From JALVDI01 sp039186435 (lineage in GTDB: Bacteria > Myxococcota_A > Polyangia > Polyangiales > Houyiibacteriaceae): a stretch of DNA of 46,096 nucleotides. Shown in pieces: positions 8,131 to 16,796 of this stretch. Where the stretch lies: NCBI GenBank assembly GCA_039186435.1, contig JBCDAA010000018.1, forward strand, positions 1 through 46,096, in the 5' to 3' direction. Every line of letters starts with the position of its first letter. The first letter of the stretch is position 1. Below the pieces are notes generated by a model that saw only the letters and a program-made list of their open reading frames with translations, was not told the DNA's origin and searched no databases. The translations under genes and the position numbers were made by a program.

Positions 8131-10598
8131 ATGTCCCCCACGCACACCGAGCGGTCGCCGCGATCGATCGTGGCTTCGACGGCGCAGCGATACCCCTCCG
8201 ACAAACGGCAGACGTCGGCGCTTTCCTCGCAGGCGAGCGCGCAGAGGTTGAATCCGAGCCCGGAGTCGATGCAGTGGGTGCCGCTCTCGCAGTCGCTGCT
8301 CGACTCGCACCCTTGTCGCGCGCAATAGCCGCCGGGCCACGGTGCGCACGCACGCTGACCGCCGCAGTCCGCAAAGGTGGTGCAAGCGTCGCCGTTTGTG
8401 CCGCTTCCGCGGCGGCCGCAGTAGCGTCCCTCCCAGAACCACTTGCACGCTTCGGCGCTCCGGCAGCTCGCGTTGATCGTACACGTCTCGCCACACTCGC
8501 TCGGCGTTGGGTCGATGCCGGCGTCCGGGCAGATGTGATCGGCCGGGCAGGTTGAGCCGCTGCATACGCGCGCTTCACACGCGCCCGCGTTGCAGACTTC
8601 GCCGATGGGGCAGTCGCGGCTGGAGGTGCAGCTCGCATCCGGGGTGACCTCGACGCTTCCAAGGTACGCGCTCGTGTCGGAGCCCACCCCAAAGACGCGA
8701 ATGGCGTAGTTGCCCGGATCGCTCACGCGCAGACTGATGGACTCTTCTTCGCCAATGTCGCGGGAGCTTCCGACGACGCGGTCTTCGGGATCGCGAAGTT
8801 CGAGGTCGAGGTCAGCGCTCTCAAAGTCCTCAATGAACAACAGCACGTCGATGGTGGATGGACCGTCGACGGGCACGCGAAAGTAGTCGTCGTCTGCGGG
8901 ACAAACCGTGCCTTCGAAATCCGCGGTGCCGCTCGCAAAGGTCAGGGCGGTCGCAGCGCTCGCCGTATCGTTTTCTTCGCTGGCGTCGTCCGCGCAGCAC
9001 ATCACAGGATCGGGCGTCGCGGCGACGTTGAGGCGGTAGCCGTTCTGCGCGCCCTCGTAGCCGAGCACCTGAACGAACGACGCGCCCGCGTCGGAGAAGC
9101 AGTGCTCGACCTCTTCGCGGTCTTCCTCGCTCGCGCTGTTGTCGACGATTCCGTCCGCGTCCTCGAGGCGAAGGTCGAGGTCGCCTTCCGCGTGCACGAA
9201 TCCATCGAGAGTTGCGACGACGCGCGTGCCGGCCGCGACGTCAACGCGGACGTAGTCAGGGTCGCCACTGCAGATCTGGCCGTCCGTGATGGCGCTCGCG
9301 TAGGGAGTCGCGCTCGCCGTGTCGTCGTCGTCTTCGCGGCCATCGTCGAGACAGTCGCCACCGCCCCCGCAGACCTCCGCGACCGGTCCACAGCCGGCCA
9401 GGACCGCGCCTTCGGTGGTTCCGGTCGCGCCGCAGCTGCCGACCGCGCACATGCCGCTTCCGGAACAGGACGGAACGCAGCGCGCGCCTCCCGCTGCGGT
9501 TGCACAGAGGCCGCTCTCGCACTGCGTGGATTCGCTACAGGGTTCGCAGTCGGAAAGGCCGCTCCCTCCCGTGCCGCGCACCGCGACAAACTCCCGAAGA
9601 GGACTGTCCGTTCGGTTGTCACAGGTCGCGCCGGACGCGTCGTCGTTGTCGGTGGCGCTCACGACGATGAAGACTCGCTGCTCTTCGCCATCTTCGAGCC
9701 CGAGGGACGGGATTCGAACCGCCCAGTCGCCCGAGCTCGGCGCGAACACCAGCTGCTCGAAGGTTGTGACGTCCGGGTTCGCCGGATCGTCGGGTTCGCT
9801 GGTCGTGTAGAAGAGGAGCGGCGCATCGCGAAGTCCCTGATCATCGGTGACGGAGACACGTACTTCGTATCCGGTTGCCGACGTGACGCGCGCTTCGTTG
9901 TCGGGCGACTGAAATGCGATCACCGGGGGGTCGCCCGGGCAGCCAGGCTTGGCCTCCGTGCGAAGGACCACGATGTAGTCCTGCTCCGTCGGCGGATGGT
10001 CGCGGTCGTCGGCCAGCATCGGAATGGTCCAACGTTCCTGGGCGGCGATCTGATCGGCGCTGGGACACCATTCGAAGCCGCCGCTCTTGGGGTTGTCCTG
10101 AAAGAGGTCGGCGCCTTCGGGGAGAGGTCCGCGCGCGGCGATGGTGACCTCGGTCGAGTCGTCGTCGCGGATTTCGATGTCGAAACGAACGCAGGGATCG
10201 CGGCCGAGGTCGAAGCTGCCTCCAGCGCCGGGCCGAATGAAGACCGGCGCGGCGTCGTCCGCGGGCGTGACCGTGATGAGAAGAGGCTGCTCGTCGACGA
10301 CGGTGGTGCCGCGGAGGAGCTGGATTGTGAACTCCTGCGTGCCCACGTGGCTGGCGAGCGGCGTCCAGCGAAACACGCCGCCTCCGCCGCTTCCCGAAAC
10401 CGTTGCGCGGAGGCCTGGAAGCTCGGGAGCCACGAAATCGAACGAGAGCGCGTCGCTGCCGTTTTCGACCGTGAGTTCCACCACCAGGGTCTCGTTCACG
10501 GCGGCCGTGCGCGGAGAAATGGGTGCGAGCGTCGCGCTTTCGGAGCCACCTCCGCAGCTCGCGAGCACCACAAAAAGACTAAGAAAGCGTCGATTCAC
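8127..10598 (-). CDS. Lipoprotein with Ig/cadherin-like and PPC domains
   Basis: An 823-residue predicted lipoprotein (VVLASC, Cys15). The N-terminal half contains beta-sandwich repeats of the kind found in Ig or cadherin-like folds, including FRWTPLASHVGTQEFTIQ near residue 90. Two bacterial pre-peptidase C-terminal (PPC) domains follow, each starting with an E/D-N-D-T-A-S-type sequence and containing the DxDLxL core (DLDLRLEDADG and DLDLELRDPED). The last 200 residues are Cys-rich. PPC domains usually accompany secreted proteases, and here the gene is 4-base coupled to a metzincin-like gene, so a shared secretion or substrate role is reasonable. No catalytic site is visible. The start ATG faces the papain-like gene across a 165-base divergent region. 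Confidence 0.82.
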   Translation of the reverse strand: MNRRFLSLFVVLASCGGGSESATLAPISPRTAAVNETLVVELTVENGSDALSFDFVAPELPGLRATVSGSGGGGVFRWTPLASHVGTQEFTIQLLRGTTVVDEQPLLITVTPADDAAPVFIRPGAGGSFDLGRDPCVRFDIEIRDDDSTEVTIAARGPLPEGADLFQDNPKSGGFEWCPSADQIAAQERWTIPMLADDRDHPPTEQDYIVVLRTEAKPGCPGDPPVIAFQSPDNEARVTSATGYEVRVSVTDDQGLRDAPLLFYTTSEPDDPANPDVTTFEQLVFAPSSGDWAVRIPSLGLEDGEEQRVFIVVSATDNDDASGATCDNRTDSPLREFVAVRGTGGSGLSDCEPCSESTQCESGLCATAAGGARCVPSCSGSGMCAVGSCGATGTTEGAVLAGCGPVAEVCGGGGDCLDDGREDDDDTASATPYASAITDGQICSGDPDYVRVDVAAGTRVVATLDGFVHAEGDLDLRLEDADGIVDNSASEEDREEVEHCFSDAGASFVQVLGYEGAQNGYRLNVAATPDPVMCCADDASEENDTASAATALTFASGTADFEGTVCPADDDYFRVPVDGPSTIDVLLFIEDFESADLDLELRDPEDRVVGSSRDIGEEESISLRVSDPGNYAIRVFGVGSDTSAYLGSVEVTPDASCTSSRDCPIGEVCNAGACEARVCSGSTCPADHICPDAGIDPTPSECGETCTINASCRSAEACKWFWEGRYCGRRGSGTNGDACTTFADCGGQRACAPWPGGYCARQGCESSSDCESGTHCIDSGLGFNLCALACEESADVCRLSEGYRCAVEATIDRGDRSVCVGDM

Positions 10599-10632
10599 GT
10601 CGGGAGAATATCATCCTCGGTCGCTTGCGCTC

Positions 10633-10652
10633 ATGGCCAGCGGACTGGCCAT
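10633..10652. promoter_or_regulatory. Perfect 8-bp inverted repeat, possible operator
   Basis: ATGGCCAG, four bases, then CTGGCCAT: a perfect palindrome in the divergent region between the PPC lipoprotein and the papain-like protease. A further half site TGGCCAG lies at 10666-10672. A second small inverted repeat, CACCT-TTCG-AGGTG, lies near 10724-10737. A dimeric regulator acting on both genes is inferred; no regulator gene is adjacent. Confidence 0.4.
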
Positions 10653-10763
10653 TCCTGCCTCTGGGTGGCCAGTCGAGTTGCCGCGAGGACCCTCACGAGG
10701 TGTGAATTTTCCGAGGCATGGTCACCTTTCGAGGTGGCACGACGCGTGCTCTAATCGCCGGCT

Positions 10764-12632
10764 ATGAACGTTCGCAGACTACTCGTTCCGGTTTTTGCGC
10801 TTGGCCTCTCCTGCGGTGGCGGCGGCGAAGACCCGATGATGCCCGGCCTGGAAGACGACCTCTTCGGTCTCGATGATCAAGACGTCGTGCGCATGGGCGC
10901 TCCGTCGAACGACGCGCTTCCGGTGGAAGGCAAAGCGGACGAGGTGCTGCCGGTTCGTCTTGATCTCGTCGCGACGCAGTCGCCGGTGAAGAGTCAGGGG
11001 AGCCGCGGGGTGTGTTCCATCTTCGGAACCGCCGCGTACATGGAGCACCTCTACATCGTGGACGGCACACTCCCGATGCCCGACTTCAGCGAGCAGTTCT
11101 TGCAGTGGTCGGCCAAGATTGAAAACGGTTCGTTTCCGAACACTTCCGGGTCGAACTCGTCGTCGAATCTCCGAACACTTCGCCGCTTTGGAACGGTGCT
11201 TGAGTCCGACTGGGCGTACGAGTCGCGCGGCTGGAGCAGCTCGAACGACGAGCGCTGCACGGGCGAAAGCGATCAGCCGACGATTTGCTACACCAACGGC
11301 GAACCCCCCGCGAGCGCTCTTGCGGCGCAGCGCTGGTTCCTTCCCTCGGGCGGTCGCTGGATCAACAGCAGTGCGCGCTCGATCAAGTCGCACATGGTCA
11401 ACACCAACACGGCCGTGCAGGCGGGCGGCGACTTCTACTACCAGGCGTGGGGCCACGGCGCTTCGCGCATTCCGCGCTACAGCGGCTACCGCAGTCTCGG
11501 CTACGTCGTGACGCCGAACGAAGCGGACATCGCGTCGTCGAACGAGCACCGTGCAGGTCACTCGTTTCTGCTTGTGGGCTTTGACGACGAGCTCGAGGTG
11601 CAGGCCATCGACGAAAACGGCGAGCTTGCCGTCGACGAAGCCGGCGAGCCGATCATGCAGCAGGGGTTCTTCCTCTTCAAAAACAGCTGGGGCACCGGCT
11701 GGGCCTCGGACAACCCCTTCGGCGCGGGCTACGGCTGGATCTCCTACGAGTACACCGAGCGCTTTCTCAGCACGTATGTCGCAGAGGTTCCGGAGCTTGA
11801 GCTTGAGGAGATCTGCGGCGACGAGCGCGACAACGACTACAACGGGCAGACCGACTGCTCGGACCCGGCGTGTGCGTCCGACCGCGCGTGCATCGATCCG
11901 GCGGGCAGCTACGAGAGCGCGCCCGGCGCCGCGATTCCGGACAACGACGCGGGCGGCGTGAGCGACACCATCGCGGTCGCCGACGCTGGGACGCTGAGCG
12001 GAGTGAGCGTCGAGGTGGAGATCAGCCATAGCTACCGCGGGGATCTCACGGTCGTCCTCGAGCACGCCGGACAGAGCGTGACGCTCTTCGAGCGCGAGGG
12101 TGCAGGGGCGGACGATCTTCGTCAGACCTTCGATGTTTCCGAGTTTGACGATCTCGATGCCGCCGGTGATTGGACGCTGACGGTGGTCGACGGGGCGAGC
12201 GCGGACACGGGCGTACTCGAGCGCTGGGCGCTGAACCTGACGACCTGCGCGGGCGGTGACTGCGGTTCGATGCCCGAGACGCTTACGGGCGCCAACGACA
12301 CCCTCGGCGTGATTCCGGATGCGGACCCGGCGGGTGTGAGCAGCGACATCACGATCGACGGGAGCGGCACGATCGCGACCCTTCGCGTCGCTGTCGACAT
12401 CACCCACACCTTCATTGGCGACCTGACGATTTCGATCGCGAAGGACGGCGGGACTCCGACCACGCTCCTCACGGAAGAGTTGATCGACGGAACGATGCTG
12501 ATGCGCGAGTTCACGGTCGACGCGCTTGTGGGCGAAGCGGCGGCGGGTACGTACACGCTGACGGTGGTGGACGGAGCAGATGTCGACGAAGGCACGCTGA
12601 ACCGCTGGAGCGTCGAAATCCTCACGGAGTGA
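10764..12632 (+). CDS. Papain-family (C1A) protease with two P domains, exported
   Basis: A 622-residue predicted lipoprotein or secreted protein (signal to about Cys17; lipobox GLSC is imperfect). The peptidase domain (about 65-335) has the C1 residues in order: oxyanion Gln78 in KSQGSRG, nucleophile Cys84 in VCSIFG, His266 in GHSFLLVGF, and Asn307 in KNSWGTGW. The usual Trp after the Cys is Ser-Ile here. A DNDYNGQTDCSDPAC linker with metal-loop character follows. Two proprotein-convertase P domains (about 380-495 and 505-622) are marked by SHSYRGDLTV / THTFIGDLTI and GxWTLTVVDGA. P domains normally stabilise subtilisin-like enzymes; pairing them with a papain fold is less common. There is no long propeptide. 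Likely an extracellular protease. Confidence 0.9.
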   Translation: MNVRRLLVPVFALGLSCGGGGEDPMMPGLEDDLFGLDDQDVVRMGAPSNDALPVEGKADEVLPVRLDLVATQSPVKSQGSRGVCSIFGTAAYMEHLYIVDGTLPMPDFSEQFLQWSAKIENGSFPNTSGSNSSSNLRTLRRFGTVLESDWAYESRGWSSSNDERCTGESDQPTICYTNGEPPASALAAQRWFLPSGGRWINSSARSIKSHMVNTNTAVQAGGDFYYQAWGHGASRIPRYSGYRSLGYVVTPNEADIASSNEHRAGHSFLLVGFDDELEVQAIDENGELAVDEAGEPIMQQGFFLFKNSWGTGWASDNPFGAGYGWISYEYTERFLSTYVAEVPELELEEICGDERDNDYNGQTDCSDPACASDRACIDPAGSYESAPGAAIPDNDAGGVSDTIAVADAGTLSGVSVEVEISHSYRGDLTVVLEHAGQSVTLFEREGAGADDLRQTFDVSEFDDLDAAGDWTLTVVDGASADTGVLERWALNLTTCAGGDCGSMPETLTGANDTLGVIPDADPAGVSSDITIDGSGTIATLRVAVDITHTFIGDLTISIAKDGGTPTTLLTEELIDGTMLMREFTVDALVGEAAAGTYTLTVVDGADVDEGTLNRWSVEILTE

Positions 12633-12731
12633 GGCGCGGACACCGAAAAACGGTGCGAAAACGGACCGGACCCGTACACCGACCGATTCTCCAGAGGGGA
12701 TGAATCCGCTCAAGGCGCAGTACATGTGCCT

Positions 12732-14489
12732 ATGAGTTTGCATCGAGTCCTTCTCCTTACTTGTCTCCTCGCGATCGCATGCGGTGATGACGACGGCGTG
12801 GCCCTCGACGGGGGCGATGGTGTCGACAGCGGAACCGCCGACAGCGGTCGCGACGCCGCCCGAGAGGACGCCGGTCCCTGCGACGAGGAACGGGTCAGCT
12901 GCGCGCTGACCGTTGGCGTTTGCGCAGGGTCGCTCGCGGCCTGCGGCGAGACCGAGTGCACCGATGCGGACTACGGTGGGGACTACGAAGAGGAAGAGAC
13001 CTCCTGCGACGGCCTCGACAACGACTGCGACGGGTCCACAGACGAAGACTGCGACTGCGAAGAAGGCACAACCCAAGCCTGCGGTTCGAGCGAAGGGGCC
13101 TGTGAGATGGGGACGCAGACCTGTACGGACGGGCGCTTCGGCGCGTGTGAAGGGGAGGTCGAAGCGATGGGCGAGACCTGCGACGGTCTCGACAACGACT
13201 GCGACGGATCGACCGACGAAGCGGCCGATCTGGATCCGCCCGACTGCCCCTTGCAGCTTGGCGTGTGCATTGGCGCAAAACGCACCTGCGGCGGCGACGG
13301 AGGTTTTGTCGCGTGCTCGGGAATCGACAGCTACGGCGGCGACTACCAAATGGACGAGACGCTCTGCGACGGCCTCGACAACGACTGCGACGGCGTCACG
13401 GACGAGGGGTGCAGCTGCGTGGACGGTGAGGTCCAGAGCTGTGGTGTGTCCACGGGGACGTGCGAACAAGGCATGCAGACCTGTGCGGGCGGTAGCTTTG
13501 GGGAATGCGCCGATGAGGTCGGTCCCGCGCCAGAGCGTTGTGATGGGCTCGACGAAGACTGCGACGGCCGCGTGGACGAAGACGTCGCGCTGCCGTCCTG
13601 CGCGCTTCAGCAGGGCGTTTGCGTCGGCACGATGCAGACCTGCAACGGAGCCGGTGGTTTTGCGGAGTGCACGGCTGCGAGCTACGGGTCGGCGTACGAG
13701 GTCACCGAAACGCGCTGCGACGGTCGCGACAACGACTGCGACGGAACCACCGACGAGGGGTGCGATTGCATCGATGGAACTACGCAGGCGTGTGGATCGA
13801 GCGTCGGTGCGTGCGAGCGCGGCGTTCAGACCTGTCGCAGCGGTTCCTTCGGCCCGTGCGAGGGCGAGGTTGGGCCGACCGACGAGGTGTGCAACGGCGT
13901 CGACGACAACTGCAACGGTGAGACCGACGAGAACTTCGTCTGCATCCCCACCGAAGACACCAACGCACTTTGCGACGACGGCATCGACAACGACGACGAC
14001 GGGTTCGTCGACTGTGAGGACTTCAGCTGCAACCGGAACCCGGACGTGACGGTTTGCGGCATCGAAAACTCCAACACGCTGTGCTCTGACGGTCGCGACA
14101 ACGACATGGACGGCTTCGTTGACTGCCGTGACTTTGACTGCAGCCGGAATCCCGCGGTGACGGTGTGCGAGGAGGTAACCCTGGAGCTCTGTCGTGACGG
14201 ACTCGACAACGACGGCAACGGGTTCATCGACTGCGACGACTTCGGGTGCAGCCGGACAGCGCGGGTTTGCAACGAAAGCACTAACGCGCTCTGTGTCGAT
14301 GGCATCGACAACGACGACAACGGCTTCACGGACTGCGACGACTTCGCGTGCAGCCGCGACCCGGCGGTGACCGTTTGCTCGGAGGTCACGAACGCCCTGT
14401 GCAGCGATGAGCTCGACAACGATGGTGACGGCTTCACCGACTGCGAAGACTTCGACTGCAACGATCCGGCCGTGACGGTCTGCGACTGA
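12732..14489 (+). CDS. MopE-like Cys/Asp-repeat lipoprotein
   Basis: A lipoprotein of about 585 residues (LLAIAC before GDDDG). The body has six 'CDGLDNDCDGxTDE' modules, the motif of the MopE-type metal-binding family, in long repeats separated by QxCGSSxGxC units. The C-terminal third has five repeats of about 30 residues of the form LCxDGxDNDxDGFxDCxDFxC. The DxDxDG spacing resembles Ca-binding loops of TSP3 or dockerin type; the family link to copper comes from Methylococcus MopE and is not shown here. The start ATG at 12732 is preferred to GTG at 12726 because it begins the signal peptide directly. The next gene starts 3 bases after the stop, so the two are probably cotranscribed. Confidence 0.85.
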   Translation: MSLHRVLLLTCLLAIACGDDDGVALDGGDGVDSGTADSGRDAAREDAGPCDEERVSCALTVGVCAGSLAACGETECTDADYGGDYEEEETSCDGLDNDCDGSTDEDCDCEEGTTQACGSSEGACEMGTQTCTDGRFGACEGEVEAMGETCDGLDNDCDGSTDEAADLDPPDCPLQLGVCIGAKRTCGGDGGFVACSGIDSYGGDYQMDETLCDGLDNDCDGVTDEGCSCVDGEVQSCGVSTGTCEQGMQTCAGGSFGECADEVGPAPERCDGLDEDCDGRVDEDVALPSCALQQGVCVGTMQTCNGAGGFAECTAASYGSAYEVTETRCDGRDNDCDGTTDEGCDCIDGTTQACGSSVGACERGVQTCRSGSFGPCEGEVGPTDEVCNGVDDNCNGETDENFVCIPTEDTNALCDDGIDNDDDGFVDCEDFSCNRNPDVTVCGIENSNTLCSDGRDNDMDGFVDCRDFDCSRNPAVTVCEEVTLELCRDGLDNDGNGFIDCDDFGCSRTARVCNESTNALCVDGIDNDDNGFTDCDDFACSRDPAVTVCSEVTNALCSDELDNDGDGFTDCEDFDCNDPAVTVCD

Positions 14490-14492
14490 CCC

Positions 14493-15152
14493 GTGGCCGC
14501 CCATCTCTTTGCGAGCGGCGTCGACGCCGAACAGGTCGTCGACGTCGTGACTCGGGCTTGCGTTCGTGCCGGCTACGAGTTGGCCGCGACCCCATCATCG
14601 CCGTGGACGTCGATTGAGGTTGCCGGATTTGCAGATGGGACGGAGCTGCGGCTGAGCTTTGTTCCGCGAACTCTCTCGGAGACGATCGCGCGTGAGCTCG
14701 GGAAGGTTGCTCCGCGGATTGAGCTCGCGGAATGCGACGTGCCATCCGGACGGCGTGGCGAGGGGGTGACGTCGCGGGGACTCTCGATCCAGGACGGCGC
14801 GGCGGTCGAAACCGACCTGACGGGCGCTGCGGAGGATCTTCTCCACGAGTGGTCTGATGGGGAGCCGGTCTACGACGAGGCGGGCGCGGAACAGCTCCTC
14901 GCGGCTGCGCTCGTCAATCGAAATCCGGATGGATTCAAGCCGGGCAACCGGCTTTTCTTGCATCGAAAGCCGGTTGGCCGCGTGGACGAGCTCGAAGCGA
15001 GCCTGCGGGGTGGGGCTTCGTTTTCGTGGACAAGTGTGGGTGGAAAGCCCGCGCTGAAAGTGGATGACGGTTCGGGCGCGAGGCGGGTCGCGGTGCTTTC
15101 GGAGGACGAGGCGGAGGCCCTCCGGCGCATCACGGAAGAGCTCTCGCGGTAG
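14493..15152 (+). CDS. Hypothetical protein, 219 aa
   Basis: Not recognised. The protein has no signal peptide or membrane segment, is acidic, and shows mixed alpha/beta character, with regular E/D-rich helices at the C terminus (SEDEAEALRRITEELSR). The central block around residues 75-150 has no known motif. It starts with GTG at 14493, three bases after the lipoprotein stop, so it is probably translated from the same mRNA. Codon use and third-position GC look like the neighbours. A cytoplasmic protein cotranscribed with a surface lipoprotein might be a regulator or an assembly factor, but nothing in the sequence shows it. Confidence 0.7.
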   Translation: MAAHLFASGVDAEQVVDVVTRACVRAGYELAATPSSPWTSIEVAGFADGTELRLSFVPRTLSETIARELGKVAPRIELAECDVPSGRRGEGVTSRGLSIQDGAAVETDLTGAAEDLLHEWSDGEPVYDEAGAEQLLAAALVNRNPDGFKPGNRLFLHRKPVGRVDELEASLRGGASFSWTSVGGKPALKVDDGSGARRVAVLSEDEAEALRRITEELSR

Positions 15153-15203
15153 TCGTTTCGGCGTGAGCCGGTTGGGCGCCTCGGCCAGAGCCCGGCCATG
15201 GCC

Positions 15204-15227
15204 GATGTCAACAAAATCGGGCTGGCT
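15204..15227 (+). repeat. REP-like 24-bp dispersed motif, copy 3 (forward, diverged)
   Basis: Forward copy with AACAAAATCGGGCTGG in place of the commoner core. It opens the repeat-bearing spacer between 15153 and 15455. Confidence 0.7.
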
Positions 15228-15307
15228 ACGACTTTCAGGCCTGGTTTCCGGCGCCTCGCTCACCGACGCCAGGCTTGGACCTACATGTCGCACAGGGGTT
15301 GAAGGTC

Positions 15308-15331
15308 GATGTCAATAAAATCAGGTTGGCT
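15308..15331 (+). repeat. REP-like 24-bp dispersed motif, copy 4 (forward)
   Basis: Consensus copy, core GTCAATAAAATCAGGTTGG, within the first 80-bp unit. Confidence 0.8.
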
Positions 15332-15387
15332 GCTATTGATTCCCGACGCCGGGCTTGGACCTACATGTCGCACAGGGGTCGAAGGTC

Positions 15388-15411
15388 GATGTCAATAAAA
15401 TCAGGCTGGCT
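15388..15411 (+). repeat. REP-like 24-bp dispersed motif, copy 5 (forward)
   Basis: Consensus copy, core GTCAATAAAATCAGGCTGG, within the second 80-bp unit. Confidence 0.8.
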
Positions 15412-15455
15412 GCTATCGACTCCAGTCGGGGCCCAGTGCCGCCGCTGTCGCGGGG

Positions 15456-16796
15456 CTAGGCGTCGGCGACGCAGCGGAATCCGACGTCCGGGGCGGGGCC
15501 AGTTTCGAAGGAGCGGTGGTCCGGGTGCGGCTGCTTCTCCCACGCGTCCCGCCAGCGACCTCCGCGCACGACGAAGCCTCCGTCGCGGGGGGTCGCCGTC
15601 CACTCCCACACGTCACCCAACGACAGACCGGCTCGCGCCACGTGGTCCCACTCGTCGTCCGTCGGCAGACGCTTGCCAGCCCAGCGCGCATAGGCCGCGG
15701 CATCTTGGTGCGACACCCATCGGTGCGGTCCATCGCCCTCGCGTACCTTGCACGCGACACCCGTCGCCTTCTGAAACGCGCGAAACTCGGACGCGGTGAC
15801 CGGTCGAGCGTCCACGAGCAACGCCCCGCTTGCGATCGCTGCCGTGGCGCGCGTCTCTAGCGCCGGGGCCGGAACGGAAAGCGCCTCGAAAGGCTCGCTC
15901 GGGAGGGAGCGCCACGACCGCCACGTCGCTGGATCGGTCGGCAGCGGCGCGTCGACCGGCAACGACTCTCCGATCGATCCAGGCGGAACACCGGCTCGGG
16001 TCGCCCACAGGCAACTCTGAAACTCCGCCCAATCGCGAAAGCGATCCTCGGGCGAGAGGGCCATCGCGCGGTCCACGAAACGAGCAACCGGCGCGGGAAT
16101 ACTCTCCTCACCAACCAAGGGTGCGGCGTTGCCTTGGGTGATGTTCGTCAGCAGCTCGAGAGGCGACGCCGCGTGTTCGTAGGGATGCCCAGCGAGCAGC
16201 TCCCGCAGGATCATTCCGAGAGTAAACATCCCGCTTCGCCCGTCGGTCGACCGTCCGCGGATCTGCTCCGGTGAGGCGTAGCCGATGCGCGCGTCGGTGA
16301 TCGCGGCCATCGCCCCGACGACCTGCCGGATGTGTTCGCTTGCCAGCTGAGGCGACGCACGAATCTCGCCGGCGGAAGTGACGAAGACATCGTCCAGATC
16401 GAGAAAGAGCTTGGGCAGTTCCGGTCGAAAGAGCGGCGCCAGCGCATCCACGATCGCGAGTGCGACACCGATCGGAAGACGCTTTGGCAAAAACGTCCGA
16501 AGGGGGGTGCCCTCGATCGCTTCCATCACCACGCAGTGGACCGCGCCGTCCTTTCCGTACATCCCCAGCATCTTCGGCGCGGGCCAGCGCAGCTGCGCAC
16601 GTTCAAACGCGGACTCTCGGAAGAGCTCGAGAAAGTGCGCTTCGGATCGCACAAACTCGTGCGGCGCAACGACCGTCACGCGCGCACCGGATTCGATCGA
16701 AATCCCGCGAAAGCGAGCGCTCCCCGCGAAGTCGAAGGGTTCGCGATCGACGACGTACGAACCACCGACAACATACGCGCCCTGAAACGGCCTCAT
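15456..16796 (-). CDS. Pseudokinase fused to FGE/SUMF1-like domain
   Basis: A 446-residue protein with two parts. Residues 1-290 follow a Ser/Thr kinase fold: ACVME-type hinge (HCVVMEAIEGTPLRTFL), an activation-segment end (IGYASPEQIRG), an F-helix region (GMFTLGMILRELLAGHPYE) and PEDRFRDW. The catalytic parts are missing: no VAIK Lys (RVTVVAP), a catalytic loop reduced to FLDLDDVFV, and no DFG. Residues 326-446 match formylglycine-generating-enzyme/sulfatase-modifying domains: VTASEFRAF, AAAYARWAGKRLPTDDEWDHVARAG, GDVWEWTATP, VVRGGRWRD and VGFRCV. This domain is short and shows no clear catalytic Cys pair. The start ATG at 16796 overlaps the upstream stop (ATGA). Likely a binding or scaffold protein; its partner is unknown. 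Confidence 0.82.
   Translation of the reverse strand: MRPFQGAYVVGGSYVVDREPFDFAGSARFRGISIESGARVTVVAPHEFVRSEAHFLELFRESAFERAQLRWPAPKMLGMYGKDGAVHCVVMEAIEGTPLRTFLPKRLPIGVALAIVDALAPLFRPELPKLFLDLDDVFVTSAGEIRASPQLASEHIRQVVGAMAAITDARIGYASPEQIRGRSTDGRSGMFTLGMILRELLAGHPYEHAASPLELLTNITQGNAAPLVGEESIPAPVARFVDRAMALSPEDRFRDWAEFQSCLWATRAGVPPGSIGESLPVDAPLPTDPATWRSWRSLPSEPFEALSVPAPALETRATAAIASGALLVDARPVTASEFRAFQKATGVACKVREGDGPHRWVSHQDAAAYARWAGKRLPTDDEWDHVARAGLSLGDVWEWTATPRDGGFVVRGGRWRDAWEKQPHPDHRSFETGPAPDVGFRCVADA

Larger units (their letters stand above)
15264..15423 (+). repeat. 80-bp tandem duplication carrying the REP-like motif
   Basis: Two adjacent 80-bp units (15264-15343 and 15344-15423) differ at about five positions, nearly all transitions. 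Each starts with CGACGCC, contains GCTTGGACCTACATGTCGCA, then the 24-bp motif at 15308-15331 or 15388-15411, and ends GCTATYGAYTCC. Together with copy 3 this fills the 303-base gap 15153-15455; no gene is seen there. The second unit ends 33 bases before the minus-strand stop at 15456. Confidence 0.85.

Noticed and set aside
9102..10754. 550-codon open frame on the plus strand
   Set aside because: Complement of the PPC-domain lipoprotein gene; Arg/Ala-rich shadow.
10779..14504. 1241-codon open frame on the minus strand
   Set aside because: It is antisense to the papain-like and MopE-like genes, whose domains are clear. It has no recognisable domain and low-complexity Val/Ala content, as expected from a high-GC shadow frame.
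15264..15423. Possible CRISPR array
   Set aside because: Only two units, and the whole 80 bp is repeated with no unique spacers; no cas genes in the window.
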